Source: CAZGSD01 sp964528305 (GTDB lineage Bacteria; Patescibacteriota; Gracilibacteria; UBA1369). From it: 28,142 bases of DNA. Positions 26,550 to 28,142 of the stretch are shown piece by piece. Position 1 is the stretch's first letter; each line of letters opens with the position of its first letter. The stretch covers positions 1 through 28,142 of the forward strand of contig CAZGSD010000011.1 in the NCBI GenBank assembly GCA_964528305.1. The letters are read 5' to 3'. The notes below the pieces were generated by a model. It had not been told where the DNA came from. It searched no databases and saw only the letters and a list, made by a program, of their open reading frames with translations. Position numbers and translations under genes: made by a program.

Positions 26550-28006
26550 TTGCTGGAGGCAATATTAGTATAGATTTAAACTCTATCAATGTTATCGCTG
26601 GCTCAAAATCCTATCCTGCTTGTTCCCAAAACTTCTCTCCGCTTGACTCATGTTTCAAAGTCAGCACCACTTCCAGAATTTCCAATTTCGGCACCTTAAC
26701 CATACATGGCATACAAAGCTCTACTCCTATCACTATTACTTATAATGGCCAGTTAACGTCCAGTATCACACGTGCAGAATGTCAAAATGGCACAGCATGT
26801 AACGAAAAAGTTATCAATCAATCTTTCGTCAGTGATATGAGTTACTGCGTCCCAGCTCCAAATCCGCAAAAACCACCTATATGCACCCAGGTTACTAAGA
26901 ACGCCGTCTGCCAAAACATACAATACATTAATGATAAAGGTCAGATCGTTACATATAATCCATGTAACAATAATCAACCATACACCATCATCTCCAACAC
27001 CACCATCGCCGAATTAGTCTGCCAATACTTCCTCACCCGCGCCAGCGGCGATATCTTCCTGGAAGATGAGCTGAAATACGGCATCGACGTCTCCAAATGT
27101 TATCCCTTCAAGAATATTTCTTCCACTATTGCTAAACCGGCTAAGCCAATCGACTTCAAAGCACCCAAAACCGGTGGCGGAGAAACTATCATCATCAATC
27201 ACGAAATCTGCTCCGCTGGACAAAGCAATTTCGCAAATATCACGGATAAGAAACAACAAGATGCTCTCAAAACACTATTCGGCGCCGACATCTCCACCCT
27301 CTCCAGCCAAATCTGTGAAGTGGGATTAGTCCCCGGTGAAAATTGGGACAAAGCCAGCATCGACGCCGCCATCGCTAAAAATATCGGTAAATTAACTCGC
27401 TGGAAACAAAGTGGTATCCCAACCAGCAATAGTATTAACGATGTATCCCAAATCAAACAATCCGGCGGCATCTACTACTACAAAGGCACTGGCGACACCC
27501 TCACCATCGATAGAAATGGTCTCAAGATACCAGAAGGTAGCGGCGCCCTAACCATCATCGTAGAAAACGCCGACCTGCAAATCAATGGTGATATCCAGTA
27601 CACCAGCGACGGCACGCCACCATCCACCACCAAAGAAATAGCCTCCCTGGGCGTCATAGTAATCAATGGCAATATGTACGTCGCCCCAGAAGTCAAAAAC
27701 CTGGCCGGCGCCTACTTCATCCAAAGACTACCTACAATCAGTCCAGCCAAACCAGATTATACCAAAGGTAATATCATCTCCGGCAACAAAACATACCCAG
27801 GCACAAACTCCGACAACCAACTAACCATCAACGGCTCCGTCTACGGTAACATCGGCCCACTCTTCGAACACCGCACCGCCGCCGGCGACATCGAAAATGA
27901 CGAAGGCGCCATCACCATCCGCTACGACCAGCGCATCATCCAAAACCCCCCCGCCGGCCTCCGCGAACTCCTCGGCACCTTCACCCAATCGCAGATAGCT
28001 AGGTAA
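26495..28006 (+). CDS. Secreted giant protein, C-terminal part
   Basis: Reads on from the gap; the GTG at 26525 is the VINGKSTS segment already seen before the gap and not a start. A Cys-rich stretch (YCVPAPNPQKPPICTQ, AVCQNI, NPCNNN) leads to CQYFLTRASGDIFLEDELKYGIDVS and then a beta-rich end: ALTIIVENADLQINGDIQY, SLGVIVINGNMYVAPEVKNL, QLTINGSVYGNIGPLF, and finally TIRYDQRIIQNPPAGLRELL. From memory, this kind of ending recurs in large surface proteins of CPR bacteria, but I have no name for it. The repeated strand pattern suggests a beta-helix or bactofilin-like stack. No LPXTG signal or C-terminal membrane helix is present. A terminator follows. Confidence 0.82.
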   Translation, partial: TGTIHGSKTAVINGKSTSVAGGNISIDLNSINVIAGSKSYPACSQNFSPLDSCFKVSTTSRISNFGTLTIHGIQSSTPITITYNGQLTSSITRAECQNGTACNEKVINQSFVSDMSYCVPAPNPQKPPICTQVTKNAVCQNIQYINDKGQIVTYNPCNNNQPYTIISNTTIAELVCQYFLTRASGDIFLEDELKYGIDVSKCYPFKNISSTIAKPAKPIDFKAPKTGGGETIIINHEICSAGQSNFANITDKKQQDALKTLFGADISTLSSQICEVGLVPGENWDKASIDAAIAKNIGKLTRWKQSGIPTSNSINDVSQIKQSGGIYYYKGTGDTLTIDRNGLKIPEGSGALTIIVENADLQINGDIQYTSDGTPPSTTKEIASLGVIVINGNMYVAPEVKNLAGAYFIQRLPTISPAKPDYTKGNIISGNKTYPGTNSDNQLTINGSVYGNIGPLFEHRTAAGDIENDEGAITIRYDQRIIQNPPAGLRELLGTFTQSQIAR

Positions 28007-28038
28007 GCCGCACAAACAGACCAAGCCTCAATACCAAC

Positions 28039-28072
28039 GAAAAAAGACATCCCTAAAAAGATGTCTTTTTTC
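28039..28072. terminator. Rho-independent terminator, perfect 13-base stem
   Basis: GAAAAAAGACATC (28039-28051) and GATGTCTTTTTTC (28060-28072) pair perfectly around an 8-base loop. The A and T runs on the two arms allow use in both directions. It ends the giant-gene locus and probably a convergent gene to its right. Confidence 0.9.
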
Positions 28073-28093
28073 AAATCCACCAAAGATCACCCC

Positions 28094-28141
28094 CTACCCA
28101 CAAACCTTCGTCACCAACACCTCCATCTCCCGCACCAACTC
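28094..28141 (-). CDS. Possible C-terminal end of a convergent gene (cut by window edge)
   Basis: On the minus strand, 15 codons read from the right edge to a TAG at 28094-28096, giving ELVREMEVLVTKVCG. The peptide looks like ordinary coding sequence and the terminator just beyond it would serve a convergent gene. Too little is visible to name it. Confidence 0.3.
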   Translation of the reverse strand, partial: ELVREMEVLVTKVCG

Positions 28142-28142
28142 A

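Larger units (their letters stand above)
22273..28006 (+). other. Reconstructed single gene: 1,807-residue exported Cys-rich modular protein
   Basis: The three fragments merge when each N run and one copy of its 55-base flank are removed: 5,734 minus 310 is 5,424 bases, exactly 1,808 codons with the stop at 28004-28006. Order: signal peptide, N-terminal domain, Ser linker, about five Ig-like modules, Pro/Thr linker, another Ig-like module, Cys-rich section, beta-rich C-terminus. It is probably co-transcribed with the 1,845-residue gene 34 bases upstream. A role in surface contact or a surface layer is inference. Confidence 0.85.

Noticed and set aside
1..28142. Alternative genetic code (UGA as glycine), as in some CPR lineages
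   Set aside because: truB, murE and hpf all end properly at TGA at family-typical C-termini, and no in-frame TGA interrupts conserved genes.

Overview
The window looks like a chromosomal piece of a Patescibacteria (Candidate Phyla Radiation) type bacterium. Reasons: very tight gene packing, short housekeeping proteins with divergent or lost catalytic residues, a PEGA-domain membrane protein, and two very large surface-type proteins with no close family I can name. UGA is used as an ordinary stop (for example at the ends of truB, murE and hpf), so recoded lineages that read UGA as glycine (code 25) are unlikely. Almost no start codon has a Shine-Dalgarno sequence. I cannot fix the lineage further.

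Layout. (1) 1-6201, plus strand: the 3' part of priA, then trpS, pyrG, a membrane protein with a type II secretion F-like N-terminus, an Lgt-like membrane protein and a small membrane protein, all nearly abutting. (2) 6218-6262: a two-way terminator between convergent operons. (3) 6257-16030, minus strand, nine genes in transcription order: hpf, an O-antigen ligase/polymerase-like protein, murE, truB, a WecA/MraY-family transferase (interrupted by an assembly gap), dnaG, rpoD, greA and a PEGA-domain protein. Spacings run from a 4-base overlap to 30 bases. The cluster joins ribosome hibernation, wall and surface polymer synthesis, tRNA modification, replication priming and transcription. (4) 16031-16158: a divergent control region with candidate promoters in both directions and an inverted repeat. 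(5) 16159-28006, plus strand: a 158-residue protein of unknown function, a 1,845-residue giant, and a second, secreted, Cys-rich giant with tandem Ig-like modules. The locus ends at a perfect terminator (28039-28072).

Assembly. Three runs of exactly 100 N occur. The second and third are each flanked by an identical 55-base sequence on both sides. That is what an unmerged contig overlap looks like. Collapsing both overlaps joins three reading frames into one 1,807-codon gene (22273-28006). The first gap has no such duplication and is real missing sequence. It covers the expected catalytic loop of the transferase.

The most novel part is region 5: two adjacent giant genes and a small one behind a dedicated promoter. 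One giant has a Gly-rich, strand-alternating region resembling a beta-barrel; the other has a signal peptide and repeated extracellular modules. An envelope or host-contact apparatus is a reasonable hypothesis, but nothing in the sequence proves it.
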